A stretch of 14,677 nucleotides of DNA from the NCBI GenBank assembly GCA_030636065.1, contig DAOVXR010000012.1, positions 1 through 14,677 on the forward strand, written 5' to 3'. The notes below the pieces were generated by a model that was not told the DNA's origin, did not search any database, and saw only the letters and a program-made list of their open reading frames with translations. The number at the start of each line of letters is the position of its first letter. The stretch's first letter is position 1. This stretch comes from Sedimentisphaerales bacterium (GTDB lineage: Bacteria; Planctomycetota; Phycisphaerae; Sedimentisphaerales; SM23-30). Below are positions 1 through 6,964 of the stretch, in pieces. A program made the translations under genes and the position numbers.

Positions 1-834
1 GAAACCAAAAACGATCCTGAGTTCGCCGCTCAACTGGCCAAACTCGCAGACATCTACGTCAACGACGCCTTTGGCACCGCCCATCGTGAACACGCTTCTA
101 TGTTCGGAGTACCCTCGGCACTCGGTGCCGGCAGGCGGGCATGTGGTTTTCTGATCGAAAAAGAACTCAAATATCTCGGCGAAGCTCTCGCGGATCCGCA
201 GAAACCTTTCGTGGCGATTCTCGGCGGTGCCAAGGTCAGTGACAAAATCAGTGTTATCGAAAACCTGATCGGCAAAGTAGATCGTATTCTCATCGGCGGC
301 GGGATGGCTTACACTTTCTTCAAGGCACAGGGCTATGAAATAGGCCAAAGCATCTGCGAAGAAGACAAGCTGGAAGTAGCGTCCGGCCTGCTTGCCTCGG
401 CTCGCACCGAGGGTTGTGAAATCGTACTGCCGGTGGACAACATCATCGCTAAGGAATTCAAAGCCAATGCGGAAAATGAAGTCAATACCGGCGATATGCC
501 GTCGGATTGGCAGGGGTTGGATATTGGACCGGAAACCCAAAAACTCTTTGCCGACAAAATTGCCGACGCTAAAACAATCGTATGGAACGGGCCGATGGGC
601 GTCTTCGAGATGGAACCCTTTGACGTCGGCACCAAGGCCGTAGCCGAGGCTATCGCCGAGGCCACCGACAACGGGGCCGTCAGTATCATCGGCGGCGGCG
701 ATAGTGCCGCGGCTGTTGCTCAAATGGGACTCGAAGATCGTATGAGCCATATCTCCACCGGCGGCGGCGCGAGCCTCGAATTCCTCGAAGGCAAAAAGTT
801 CACCTGCCTCGAAATCCTCGACGACAGGGAATAA
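1..834 (+). CDS. pgk: Phosphoglycerate kinase, C-terminal part (5' end outside window)
   Basis: Phosphoglycerate kinase of lower glycolysis/gluconeogenesis: transfers phosphate between 1,3-bisphosphoglycerate and ADP in the cytoplasm. The frame is open from base 1 and ends at TAA 832-834, giving 277 residues of a family usually about 390-415 long, so roughly the first 120-135 residues lie outside the window. Visible family motifs in order are [15 protein letters not shown] (N-domain end), [42 protein letters not shown] and the nucleotide-binding [10 protein letters not shown] and [14 protein letters not shown]. The ATG at base 100 is internal, because homology continues upstream of it to the window edge. 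The C-terminus ends in [11 protein letters not shown]. It is followed after 12 bp by rpe on the same strand, suggesting co-transcription. The assignment is secure. Confidence 0.97.
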   Translation, partial: ETKNDPEFAAQLAKLADIYVNDAFGTAHREHASMFGVPSALGAGRRACGFLIEKELKYLGEALADPQKPFVAILGGAKVSDKISVIENLIGKVDRILIGGGMAYTFFKAQGYEIGQSICEEDKLEVASGLLASARTEGCEIVLPVDNIIAKEFKANAENEVNTGDMPSDWQGLDIGPETQKLFADKIADAKTIVWNGPMGVFEMEPFDVGTKAVAEAIAEATDNGAVSIIGGGDSAAAVAQMGLEDRMSHISTGGGASLEFLEGKKFTCLEILDDRE

Positions 835-841
835 GGGGGAG
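833..841 (+). promoter_or_regulatory. Ribosome binding site of rpe, supporting a TTG start
   Basis: An AAGGGGGAG purine run overlaps the end of the pgk stop codon and lies about 5 nt before TTG 847. This is a strong Shine-Dalgarno match, and there is no ATG in a better position, so TTG is taken as the start. Pgk and rpe translation could be coupled. Confidence 0.75.
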
Positions 842-846
842 ACAGT

Positions 847-1521
847 TTGCGAAAATTACCACCCACCGGTACTATCGAGATCGCCCCGTCTATTTTGAGC
901 GCCGATTTTTCCCGACTTGGCAAGCACATCGCTCAGATTGAGCGGCATGTGAAGATATTGCACCTTGATATTATGGATGGCCATTTTGTGCCGAACCTTA
1001 CTATCGGGCCGGTTGTGGTCAAAAGGATTCGTTCTCATAGTCAACTCTTTTTCGATGTTCACCTGATGATTGACGATGCGCCGAAATATGCGCCGGAGTT
1101 CGTCAAGGCTGGTGCGGACGGTATTACCTTCCATCTCGAAGCTGTTTCCGACCTGCGGAAAATGATTAAACAGTTGCGCGATCTTGGCGTATCGGTGGGC
1201 ATATCCATCAAACCTGGTACACCGGTCAGCGCACTTGAACCGGTTGTCGCCGATGTGGATATGGTTCTTTTGATGACTGTTGAGCCGGGCTTCGGTGGAC
1301 AATCATTTTTGCCGGAGAGTCCGCGGCGGGCCGAAGAAATCAGAAAAATGCTGCGATCCGATCAGCGTCTTGAAGTTGACGGCGGCATCGACGCCACCAC
1401 TGCGCCGATTATCGTCGCGGCAGGGGCCGACACACTCGTCGCAGGAAACGCCGTTTTCGGCCGGGAATCCCCAGCCGAAGCGGTTAAGACCATTTACGAA
1501 TCTGCAACCGCAAATACGTAA
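847..1521 (+). CDS. rpe: Ribulose-phosphate 3-epimerase
   Basis: Interconverts D-ribulose 5-phosphate and D-xylulose 5-phosphate in the pentose phosphate pathway (cytoplasm). At 224 residues it is the normal length for the family and should form a single TIM barrel. Family signatures are APSILSADF (13-21), HLDIMDGHFVPN (39-50, with metal/catalytic H39 and D41), DVHLMI (70-75, H72), EPGFGGQ (146-152), VDGGI (177-181, catalytic D178) and the phosphate-binding VAGNAVFG (198-205). The start is TTG at 847, preceded by a strong Shine-Dalgarno; the N-terminus then reads MRKLPPTGTIEIAPS, a few residues longer than many homologues. It follows pgk after 12 bp, a carbon-metabolism pairing. The stop at 1519-1521 lies 11 bp from the stop of a convergent gene, with no room for a conventional intergenic terminator. 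Confidence 0.96.
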   Translation: MRKLPPTGTIEIAPSILSADFSRLGKHIAQIERHVKILHLDIMDGHFVPNLTIGPVVVKRIRSHSQLFFDVHLMIDDAPKYAPEFVKAGADGITFHLEAVSDLRKMIKQLRDLGVSVGISIKPGTPVSALEPVVADVDMVLLMTVEPGFGGQSFLPESPRRAEEIRKMLRSDQRLEVDGGIDATTAPIIVAAGADTLVAGNAVFGRESPAEAVKTIYESATANT

Positions 1522-1532
1522 CAGTTTATTGT

Positions 1533-2822
1533 TCAAACCAGCTTATCGACTGCTTCAGCGACCAGCTTCGCTATCGGTAAATGTTGCGGACACCGTGCTT
1601 CGGCGGCCCTGTAATCGGTTCTCAACAGCTTACCTCTGACATCGTTGGGAATCTGGGCGAAAAGCTCTCTTGCTCTGTCGTGCTGATTGTAACTGTTATA
1701 ATACATCAAATACCGCATAATGTCACTGACAAAAGGCACATCGGCCAAGGCCGCGTTACATATATCCGCGCAGCCGGCACAATAGCCGCTGCAGGTCGCT
1801 TTGGCATATTGCCTTAGAATATCCCTGTCCATTTGTGTGAGTTTTGTCTTATCGAGTGTAGCCGCTGCGTTCGAAGTTAAATGAGCAATATTGTCCATCC
1901 CTACACAGGCCGAACTGAACCTTTTGTCTTCCAATACAATTTTTATTTTTGCCTGCCCCTCGGTAAAACCTTGCTGCAGGAAATGCTCGCTTATTTTTTC
2001 ATCCTTTTTGGGTTTAGGCCAAAGTGCCTGAGTTTTCATAGCGATAAGGCCGATGCCTGCTTTATGGCAGGCGTCAATAGCGGCCTGCAATTCAGCATCC
2101 TGCATCATCCTGAAATTATAAAGTAACATTGCCACATCAATCCAGCCGAGCTTGGCCGCGGCAGAGAGGCACTTGGCCATATTGCCGTGGGTACTGATGC
2201 CGACAAATCGTATCAGCTTTCGCTTTTTCGCACTTTCGGCCCACCGGCGCACTTCATCTGTTAATTGGGCGGGGTCGGATAATCCGGGGTCTCCGGAGCC
2301 GCGGCGTGACACAGTGATGAAGTCCACGATATGGAACAAGTCAACATAGCTGGTATTCATTCTTTTTAGAGAGGCCTGAAGACGTTTTTCCACATCCGCT
2401 ATTGTTGTTGACCCCACGGACTTTGTAACAAGAAATAATTTCTTCCGCATCTCCGGATTTTTCGAAAGGTATTTACCTATCCCAAGCTCACTGTTTCCAC
2501 CTGCATACCGGTGTGCCGTGTCCCAATAGTCAACACCCAACTGGAGAGCCTTTCTCAAAACGATTTGGTTCTCAATAGTATCAAACGCCGTCCCCAGAGA
2601 CAGGCAAGGCACATCGACACCTGTTTTACCTAATTTCCGTCTTGGCACTTGCGGGTATTTGGGCTTTTGCGTTTTTTCCGGAGCACCCGGCTCGCTTGGG
2701 CTGGTTTTGGCATGAGCGGAAGAAGCAATTGTTACCTCTGCTAAAGCAGGTGCCAGGCCCGCCGCCCCGACCGTCTTGATAAAACCACGTCGATCAATTT
2801 TATTATATTTGTCTTTCATCAT
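1533..2822 (-). CDS. Twin-arginine aldo/keto reductase with C-terminal Fe-S-type cysteine motif
   Basis: Member of the aldo/keto reductase superfamily (NAD(P)H-dependent carbonyl reduction in a TIM barrel), predicted to act outside the cytoplasm. Of 429 residues, 9-38 form a Tat signal (IDRRGFIKTVGAAG, a hydrophobic stretch, then AHA cleavage-like). The reductase domain spans about 58-340, with LGKTGVDVP, YWDTAHRYAGG (tetrad D101 and Y106), LVTKS (K134) and DLFHIVD. The tail has C344, C348, C351, C355 and C411 (CPQH), a ferredoxin-like cluster site as in Fe-S aldo/keto reductases, though the second cluster motif is reduced to CP. The usual tetrad His position (five after D161) is V166, with H164 two residues earlier, so classical chemistry is uncertain. 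AGGAG precedes the ATGATG pair by 5 or 8 nt, which argues against the longer in-frame start at 2927, inside the upstream gene. It is last in the cluster, 17 bp after the polyferredoxin gene. Substrate unknown. Confidence 0.88.
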   Translation of the reverse strand: MMKDKYNKIDRRGFIKTVGAAGLAPALAEVTIASSAHAKTSPSEPGAPEKTQKPKYPQVPRRKLGKTGVDVPCLSLGTAFDTIENQIVLRKALQLGVDYWDTAHRYAGGNSELGIGKYLSKNPEMRKKLFLVTKSVGSTTIADVEKRLQASLKRMNTSYVDLFHIVDFITVSRRGSGDPGLSDPAQLTDEVRRWAESAKKRKLIRFVGISTHGNMAKCLSAAAKLGWIDVAMLLYNFRMMQDAELQAAIDACHKAGIGLIAMKTQALWPKPKKDEKISEHFLQQGFTEGQAKIKIVLEDKRFSSACVGMDNIAHLTSNAAATLDKTKLTQMDRDILRQYAKATCSGYCAGCADICNAALADVPFVSDIMRYLMYYNSYNQHDRARELFAQIPNDVRGKLLRTDYRAAEARCPQHLPIAKLVAEAVDKLV

Positions 2823-2827
2823 CGTAG

Positions 2828-2832
2828 CTCCT
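2828..2832 (-). promoter_or_regulatory. Ribosome binding site fixing the start of the aldo/keto reductase
   Basis: On the minus strand AGGAG lies 5 nt before the first and 8 nt before the second codon of an ATGATG pair (2822-2817). It sits in the 17-bp gap after the polyferredoxin stop, so translation starts here rather than at the upstream in-frame ATG at 2927. Confidence 0.7.
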
Positions 2833-2839
2833 ATGTTGA

Positions 2840-4582
2840 TTACCGTTTTAGTAGAATCGCTCTGTTTGCGTTTCGCGTTTCTCCCTCCGCTGAGACCCTT
2901 ACGGCCTTTTTGCCGCTTACGGGACACTCATGCTCGCAAACTCCACAGCCGATACATTTTTCGATATCAATGAAAGGTTTCTGCAGTCGCACCTGTAATT
3001 CAATCTTCTCACCGGCGACAGGGCCCCGCGAAAATTGTTGATCGGGTGAAAGTTCTATCGAGTTGTTTGTGTTTGTAACGATTTTCCGTTGTTGGTCGGT
3101 CCCGTGAACACAATAGTAGTCGCCGCTGCCGAATTTGCCGGACACAAGGGTTTCTTTGACTTCTATGGTATCGGCAGTGGCTTTCTCGACGGTCAGGATG
3201 CCGTCTCTTACCGTGTTGAAATACTCCCGTGTGTAGATAGCCTTCGGACTGACTGGGCAGTTTTCCTGGCAGACTATGCAGGGCTTGTCCATCGCCCACG
3301 GCAGACATCTGTTACGGTCAAGAAAGGCGGTGCCGATCTTGATCGGACCGATCTGGGCAAACTCGTCGGTGCCAAGCTTTTCCGAGAGCGTAATCGGTCT
3401 GATAGCCGAGGTTGGACAGGCACTGCCGCATTCTGTGCAGTTCAGTTGACAGCCACTCGAACCAATCCGATAATTCAGTACGGGAGTCCAGAGATTCTCC
3501 AGACCGCCTTCAATGCTGCCCGGTTGGATGACGTTTGTCGGACATAGGCGCATACATTGGCCGCACTTAATACACCTTTTCAGGAATTCCTCTTCCGCCA
3601 GTGCTCCAGGCGGCCGAATCAGCTTGTGGTGCCAGTTATCACCCAGTTTGCCGCTCAACCTTACAGCCGGTACAGCAAAAATACCGCTTATTAGTGAAAC
3701 CAGCAAGCCCCTGCGTGATATGTCCGGGTTTGTTATCTCTGTCGCCGCCGACGGGGGCGTCCGGTAGCCTGTCAGTTCGTCCTTACAGTCGTCTAAGCAG
3801 TTAAAGCAAAGTACACACTCGCTTGTTCTTATACTGCCACTTGGCTGACACCCGCCTTCGCAGGACTTCTCGCATAATTTACAGTCGCTACAGTTTTTTT
3901 GTTTTTTACCGATACGCCAGATTGCAAATCTTCCCAGTATCCCGAACAGCGCGCCAAGCGGACATATAAATCTGCAATAAAATCGCGGGATGATTAGATT
4001 GAGCAGCACGGCGGTGAGGAACACTGTCATTATCAGCCATGCTCCCTCGTAAAACCTCGCTGAAACGGAAACGAAGTTGACGCTTCTGTCTAAGATAGGC
4101 ACTATTAACAGGTTGAACGAACGTGTTACAAGCGGTATGGGATCGAGTAGTCCCGTCTGCAAAGTGGCGGCTATTGACGGAAACGCAGCCATAAACAGGA
4201 ACACAACAAGAATGATGTACTTTACGCACTGAGCCTTTCGGTATCGGTTGACCTGAATTCTCTGTTTTGTGGTCCTTTTGCGATTGCCTAAAAAGCCCGC
4301 GAAGTGATGTATCGAGCCGAAAGGGCAAACCCAGCTACAGAAGAATCGCCCAAAGATTATCGTCAGCACAATTGTAGCCAACGCCCACAGAAGAGGCCAA
4401 TATAATGTGTGCGTAGTTAGTACCGTGCCTATCGCTACGAGCGGATCAAGTTGCATAAACCAGTTGATCGGCCAGCCCCGCAGCCGCCAGAACTCATCTC
4501 CGGTGGTGCTGACTATGCAAAACCACACAAACATCAGGAAAAAGAACACCTGACTTATTCTTCTGGTCCAAACAATTTTCAT
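2840..4582 (-). CDS. Membrane polyferredoxin: NapH/MauN-like membrane domain fused to a NapG/MauM-like ferredoxin with internal Tat motif
   Basis: Predicted membrane-bound multi-cluster electron carrier, 580 residues. Four hydrophobic segments lie near 8-26, 58-77, 120-139 and 181-199. Each pair is followed by the NapH-type motif CxxxCP (C82/C86 and C203/C207). Cytoplasmic-type clusters follow: C231/C234/C237/C241 and C256/C259/C262/C266. At 288-309 is an ISRRGLLVSLISGIFAVPAV segment, a twin-arginine motif plus hydrophobic stretch. It leads into RPPGALAEEEFLKRCIKCGQ, typical of NapG/MauM ferredoxins, with cysteine groups at 337-347, 378-389, 426-442 and 543-553. The protein therefore looks like a fusion with four Sec-type helices and a fifth Tat-dependent helix exporting the last ferredoxin domain. 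ATG 4582 has a weak AGG about 8 nt upstream. It lies between the DUF362 gene (71 bp upstream, holding a minisatellite) and the reductase gene (17 bp downstream). Its redox partner is not identifiable; nitrate or methylamine oxidation genes are absent. Confidence 0.88.
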   Translation of the reverse strand: MKIVWTRRISQVFFFLMFVWFCIVSTTGDEFWRLRGWPINWFMQLDPLVAIGTVLTTHTLYWPLLWALATIVLTIIFGRFFCSWVCPFGSIHHFAGFLGNRKRTTKQRIQVNRYRKAQCVKYIILVVFLFMAAFPSIAATLQTGLLDPIPLVTRSFNLLIVPILDRSVNFVSVSARFYEGAWLIMTVFLTAVLLNLIIPRFYCRFICPLGALFGILGRFAIWRIGKKQKNCSDCKLCEKSCEGGCQPSGSIRTSECVLCFNCLDDCKDELTGYRTPPSAATEITNPDISRRGLLVSLISGIFAVPAVRLSGKLGDNWHHKLIRPPGALAEEEFLKRCIKCGQCMRLCPTNVIQPGSIEGGLENLWTPVLNYRIGSSGCQLNCTECGSACPTSAIRPITLSEKLGTDEFAQIGPIKIGTAFLDRNRCLPWAMDKPCIVCQENCPVSPKAIYTREYFNTVRDGILTVEKATADTIEVKETLVSGKFGSGDYYCVHGTDQQRKIVTNTNNSIELSPDQQFSRGPVAGEKIELQVRLQKPFIDIEKCIGCGVCEHECPVSGKKAVRVSAEGETRNANRAILLKR

Positions 4583-4620
4583 AACTATACCTGATTGGTT
4601 TATGAGTATATGGGTTCACT

Positions 4621-4664
4621 CTTATACCCTTATACCCTTATACCCTTATACCCTTATACCCTTA
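4621..4664. repeat. 8-bp tandem repeat (minisatellite), 5.5 perfect copies
   Basis: Five exact head-to-tail copies of CTTATACC (4621-4660) plus a half copy CTTA (4661-4664). On the transcribed minus strand the unit is GGTATAAG. The array overlaps the last codons of the DUF362 gene; its TAA stop (4656-4654) is the TAA inside a repeat unit. The remaining copies lie in the 71-bp gap before the polyferredoxin gene. Each minus-strand unit carries a TATAAG (-10-like) and an AAGG (Shine-Dalgarno-like) string, but no function can be assigned from sequence alone. Confidence 0.97.
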
Positions 4665-5643
4665 CTATTGGTTTGAGCGATTTATAATCGGTGGTTCCGA
4701 CCCCGGCCAGTTCGGCCTTTGCGAGGTATGGCAAATCCGTAACCTTCAGGTCGAGCAGGCCGGCCCCATAAGAATCAACTGCCACCATATCGCAACCGGC
4801 GATCATAGTATTAGCGCGTCTCAAATCCGAGACTGAGCCGCCGGTAGGCCCGTTAGTCATCATAACCTCGGTACCGTCCAGAATCACCAGGGTCGGCTTA
4901 ACCATCGTAGCCAGCTCAGCGATAATCGTATTAATGTCCTGATGAAAGATGTTTCGCCGTCCGCCCAAAAGCCCGTACCAGTTTTTCATTGTCATTGATG
5001 CACCGCTTCTGTGATGGTCTTTGATAGGGGAGATGCCGATTAGTTTGTCCACGCCCTTAAACGGTTCATAGAGGATGGGCCAGTTCCTGATAAGCTTTCC
5101 GCTTTCGAGTGTGGTATGCCTGAAGAGATTATCTCGCGGCAGTATAATCCTTGCGCCAACCTTGCTTGCGGCTTTTCCGATTCCACTTAATCTGAAACAG
5201 CTTGCCGGGGCGTTAATGGGATTGTCGGTAACAATAACTTTTTTTGCCCCGGCTTTGTAGCATAGCCGAACCACCTCGGCAATTAGTTCAGGATTGGCCG
5301 TAGCCCCTAACATCGGTGGCGACGCAAACGCGACGTTCGGTTTTATCGCGACCACCTCGCCGTTTTTTACGAATCTTGATATTCCGCCGAGCAATTCTAT
5401 CGCTTTATTGACGGTCTTGACTCTGTCGGAGCCTTTGACAACACTCATCGTCTTGCCGGGTTGCTGCTGTATCGAGAAATCGGGAAATGTTACCAGTTCC
5501 CCGGTTTTGTCGCCTGGTTCAGGACCTTTACGGTCATAAAGTCGGGCCGCGATAATACCAGCCGCCGCGATAGACGCTCCCGCCTTGCTTGTCCGAACCA
5601 GGAATTGCCTTCGCCCTAAATCCCTGTCGATTTGATTAGTCAT
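4654..5643 (-). CDS. Tat-exported DUF362 domain protein
   Basis: A DUF362-family protein of 329 residues; the family is often found beside ferredoxin and Fe-S genes, but its reaction is not established. Residues 9-34 form a twin-arginine signal (LGRRQFLVRTSKAG followed by an Ala/Ile-rich stretch), so export or membrane anchoring is expected. DUF362 features are VVAIKPNVAF (97-106), KKVIVTDNP (134-142), ISPIKDHH (204-211), a MTMKNWYGLLGG core (217-228), LVILDGTEVMMTNGPTGG (252-269) and a DMVAVDSYGAGLL segment (285-297). Only two Cys besides C128 are present and no ferredoxin motif, unlike DUF362 members with a C-terminal 4Fe-4S domain; the ferredoxin role may be filled by the next gene. The ATG overlaps the end of the preceding DUF6599 gene by 8 bp (ATGACTAA), so translational coupling is likely. 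The stop codon and last codons are made of minisatellite sequence. Confidence 0.88.
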   Translation of the reverse strand: MTNQIDRDLGRRQFLVRTSKAGASIAAAGIIAARLYDRKGPEPGDKTGELVTFPDFSIQQQPGKTMSVVKGSDRVKTVNKAIELLGGISRFVKNGEVVAIKPNVAFASPPMLGATANPELIAEVVRLCYKAGAKKVIVTDNPINAPASCFRLSGIGKAASKVGARIILPRDNLFRHTTLESGKLIRNWPILYEPFKGVDKLIGISPIKDHHRSGASMTMKNWYGLLGGRRNIFHQDINTIIAELATMVKPTLVILDGTEVMMTNGPTGGSVSDLRRANTMIAGCDMVAVDSYGAGLLDLKVTDLPYLAKAELAGVGTTDYKSLKPIVRV

Positions 5644-6574
5644 CTCTGGTTGCCCCTCCGAGTTTTTTGATAAGTTTTATTACCAGTTCTTCAGCGGCCT
5701 TTTGGTTTTCCGCTTCGTGAACACCCACTACAAAGGCTCCCGTTGAAAGCACGATCTCGGTCGTATCATAAAAATCGAAGACCATACCTTTCAGATTTTC
5801 TTTTATCGCTTGTTTTATCTTACCGCCGTTTTCGACAAGAAAGTTACGATAGTTTTGTGCCACGGCGTCGGCTTCGCTTGCGCTGGAGCGTTTGCCGAGA
5901 AACGCTGTTATGGCTTCACCGTCAAGTTCGTATTTGGCGGCAAAGATGTCGTTTAGTTTCTCCGACCCAAAGGCATTTGCCTGATAAAGCTTGATGCTTC
6001 CGGGAACCAGATTATCCCTGGGCAGGTGTTTGATCTCAGGTATGCCGGTATCACCGACAATATTCAGGTGTGTGGGTATCTTCTTCGCCACTTCCGCCAT
6101 TGCTGTTATCAATCGCTGCGATTCGGAGAAGCCGATCATCTCAATGTAGTATTTGCCATACGCAAGATAGAGCGCGTTGCTTGTTTTGTATGCGAATTCC
6201 ATATCCGTTAAGAGCTTGACGTCAGCCCTTTTTTGGACGCTATAGACTGTAAATGCGTTCTTGGCCACCCCCATATCAAAAACATAAAGTTCCATTACAA
6301 GAGTGTCGTCCGACCGGCCCGCAAATCGCTGGGTGGTCAATTCTTCGAATCCGGACTCGATGTATAGAGGGGCCTTGCCGTTGATTTTCTCGTAAAGATT
6401 GTCTGCCTCATAGGCTTCCATATCCGAAAGTGTGACAAATCCGGCAGGCAGCAGGAAAGCAAGGTCTTCGGCTTCTGCGGGCTTCTGCTTTATTAACACA
6501 CCGACAGCGATTAGGAAAAGAACCGTTAGTATGATAACACTTACAGCGGATTCGAGATGTTTGCTTCGCATCAT
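5636..6574 (-). CDS. Membrane-anchored DUF6599-type protein
   Basis: A 312-residue protein of unknown reaction. Residues 10-28 form one hydrophobic segment (signal anchor or uncleaved signal), so the rest should sit outside the cytoplasmic membrane. The body starts with LLPAGFVTLSDMEAYEADNLYEKINGKAPLY-type sequence (41-71), the pattern I associate with DUF6599, and ends with a FDFYDTTEIVLSTGAFVVGVHEAEN-like strand region and a Lys/Glu-rich helix. No Cys, heme-binding or catalytic metal motif was seen. GGAGG lies 5 and 8 nt before the codons of an ATGATG pair at 6574-6569, so the start is placed there; the ATG at 6586 would put the Shine-Dalgarno inside the coding region. First gene of the four-gene cluster, with a promoter candidate about 60-90 nt upstream, overlapping the DUF362 gene by 8 bp. 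Family name moderately sure; function inferred only from neighbours. Confidence 0.82.
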   Translation of the reverse strand: MMRSKHLESAVSVIILTVLFLIAVGVLIKQKPAEAEDLAFLLPAGFVTLSDMEAYEADNLYEKINGKAPLYIESGFEELTTQRFAGRSDDTLVMELYVFDMGVAKNAFTVYSVQKRADVKLLTDMEFAYKTSNALYLAYGKYYIEMIGFSESQRLITAMAEVAKKIPTHLNIVGDTGIPEIKHLPRDNLVPGSIKLYQANAFGSEKLNDIFAAKYELDGEAITAFLGKRSSASEADAVAQNYRNFLVENGGKIKQAIKENLKGMVFDFYDTTEIVLSTGAFVVGVHEAENQKAAEELVIKLIKKLGGATRDD

Positions 6575-6584
6575 ATAACCCTCC
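6575..6584 (-). promoter_or_regulatory. Ribosome binding site deciding the DUF6599 start
   Basis: On the minus strand GGAGGGTTAT directly precedes the ATGATG at 6574-6569. It overlaps an in-frame ATG at 6586-6584, which would lack an equally good site of its own. Confidence 0.65.
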
Positions 6585-6632
6585 ATGGGATCAATATGTT
6601 ATGAGATAGCCACAAAACAACAACTTGGAATC

Positions 6633-6661
6633 AGAATAACCGATTCTCGCAAGGTGGTCAA
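6633..6661 (-). promoter_or_regulatory. Candidate sigma70-type promoter of the four-gene redox cluster
   Basis: Minus strand: -35 TTGACC (6661-6656, 5 of 6 consensus), 17-nt spacer, -10 TATTCT (6638-6633, 4 of 6). Spacing is ideal, and the site lies about 60 nt upstream of the DUF6599 start. It would drive all four genes down to 1533. Identified by eye only. Confidence 0.5.
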
Positions 6662-6837
6662 GGTTTTTAGCAGAGGGTCCGAATGTCCATGTCCGGGGGA
6701 ATTAAAGATGTCTGGTAACATTTTCAGTGGCAGGCGTGAGGCGGACGAAACAAGAGCGGGGCCGTGCCCGCCATTTGGGATTGCTTGCGACCGGTGGTAG
6801 CGTCTGATGTACATCATCAAGCGCGATGGCTACTTTC

Positions 6838-6901
6838 TATTATTCGTTATTGGGATTTCGTTATTGATTCCTCATTCTGATTTCGTCATTCATCATTATT
6901 T
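6838..6901. repeat. Degenerate intergenic repeat with ATGACGAAATC-like units
   Basis: The plus strand has an exact 10-bp direct repeat TTCGTTATTG at 6843-6852 and 6857-6866 and a third relative TTTCGTCATTC at about 6881-6891. Read on the minus strand these are AATGACGAAATC, AATAACGAAATC and AATAACGAAT. The tract is AT-rich and has no convincing coding potential. Confidence 0.6.
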
Positions 6902-6910
6902 CTGTAGGGT

Positions 6911-6923
6911 GGGCCTATGGCCC
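6911..6923. repeat. Small GC-rich hairpin downstream of the glycoside-hydrolase-like gene
   Basis: GGGCC-TAT-GGCCC can form a 5-bp stem with a 3-nt loop. A second, weaker hairpin GGGT-CTT-ACCC follows at 6943-6953. Both lie 12-54 bp beyond the stop of the minus-strand gene at 6965. Neither has a U-tract in that direction, so a rho-independent terminator is doubtful; a dispersed palindromic repeat is equally likely. Confidence 0.4.
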
Positions 6924-6964
6924 GCGTTTATGTCTTGCAGCGGGGTCTTACCCAACGCGGTTTT

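Larger units (their letters stand above)
6587..6964. other. Spacer between the glycoside-hydrolase-like gene and the redox cluster
   Basis: About 378 bp without a convincing gene. It holds the promoter candidate at 6633-6661, the degenerate repeat at 6838-6901 and the hairpins at 6911-6953. Short open frames here (for example plus 6585-6800) have no recognisable protein character. The gap separates the 6965-9184 gene from the cluster, so they are probably separate transcription units. Confidence 0.7.

Noticed and set aside
333..689. 118-codon minus-strand open frame inside pgk
   Set aside because: Pgk homology covers the region completely; the antisense product has no recognisable features.
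3089..3547. 152-codon plus-strand frame opposite the polyferredoxin gene
   Set aside because: The opposite strand carries regularly spaced ferredoxin cysteine motifs throughout, so this is a shadow frame.
4621..4664. CRISPR-like array
   Set aside because: The units are 8 bp and directly adjacent with no spacers; it is a minisatellite.
6585..6964. Short open frames in the spacer (plus 6585-6800, minus 6599-6820)
   Set aside because: Neither has a ribosome site, protein-like composition or recognisable motif, and they overlap a promoter candidate and repeats.
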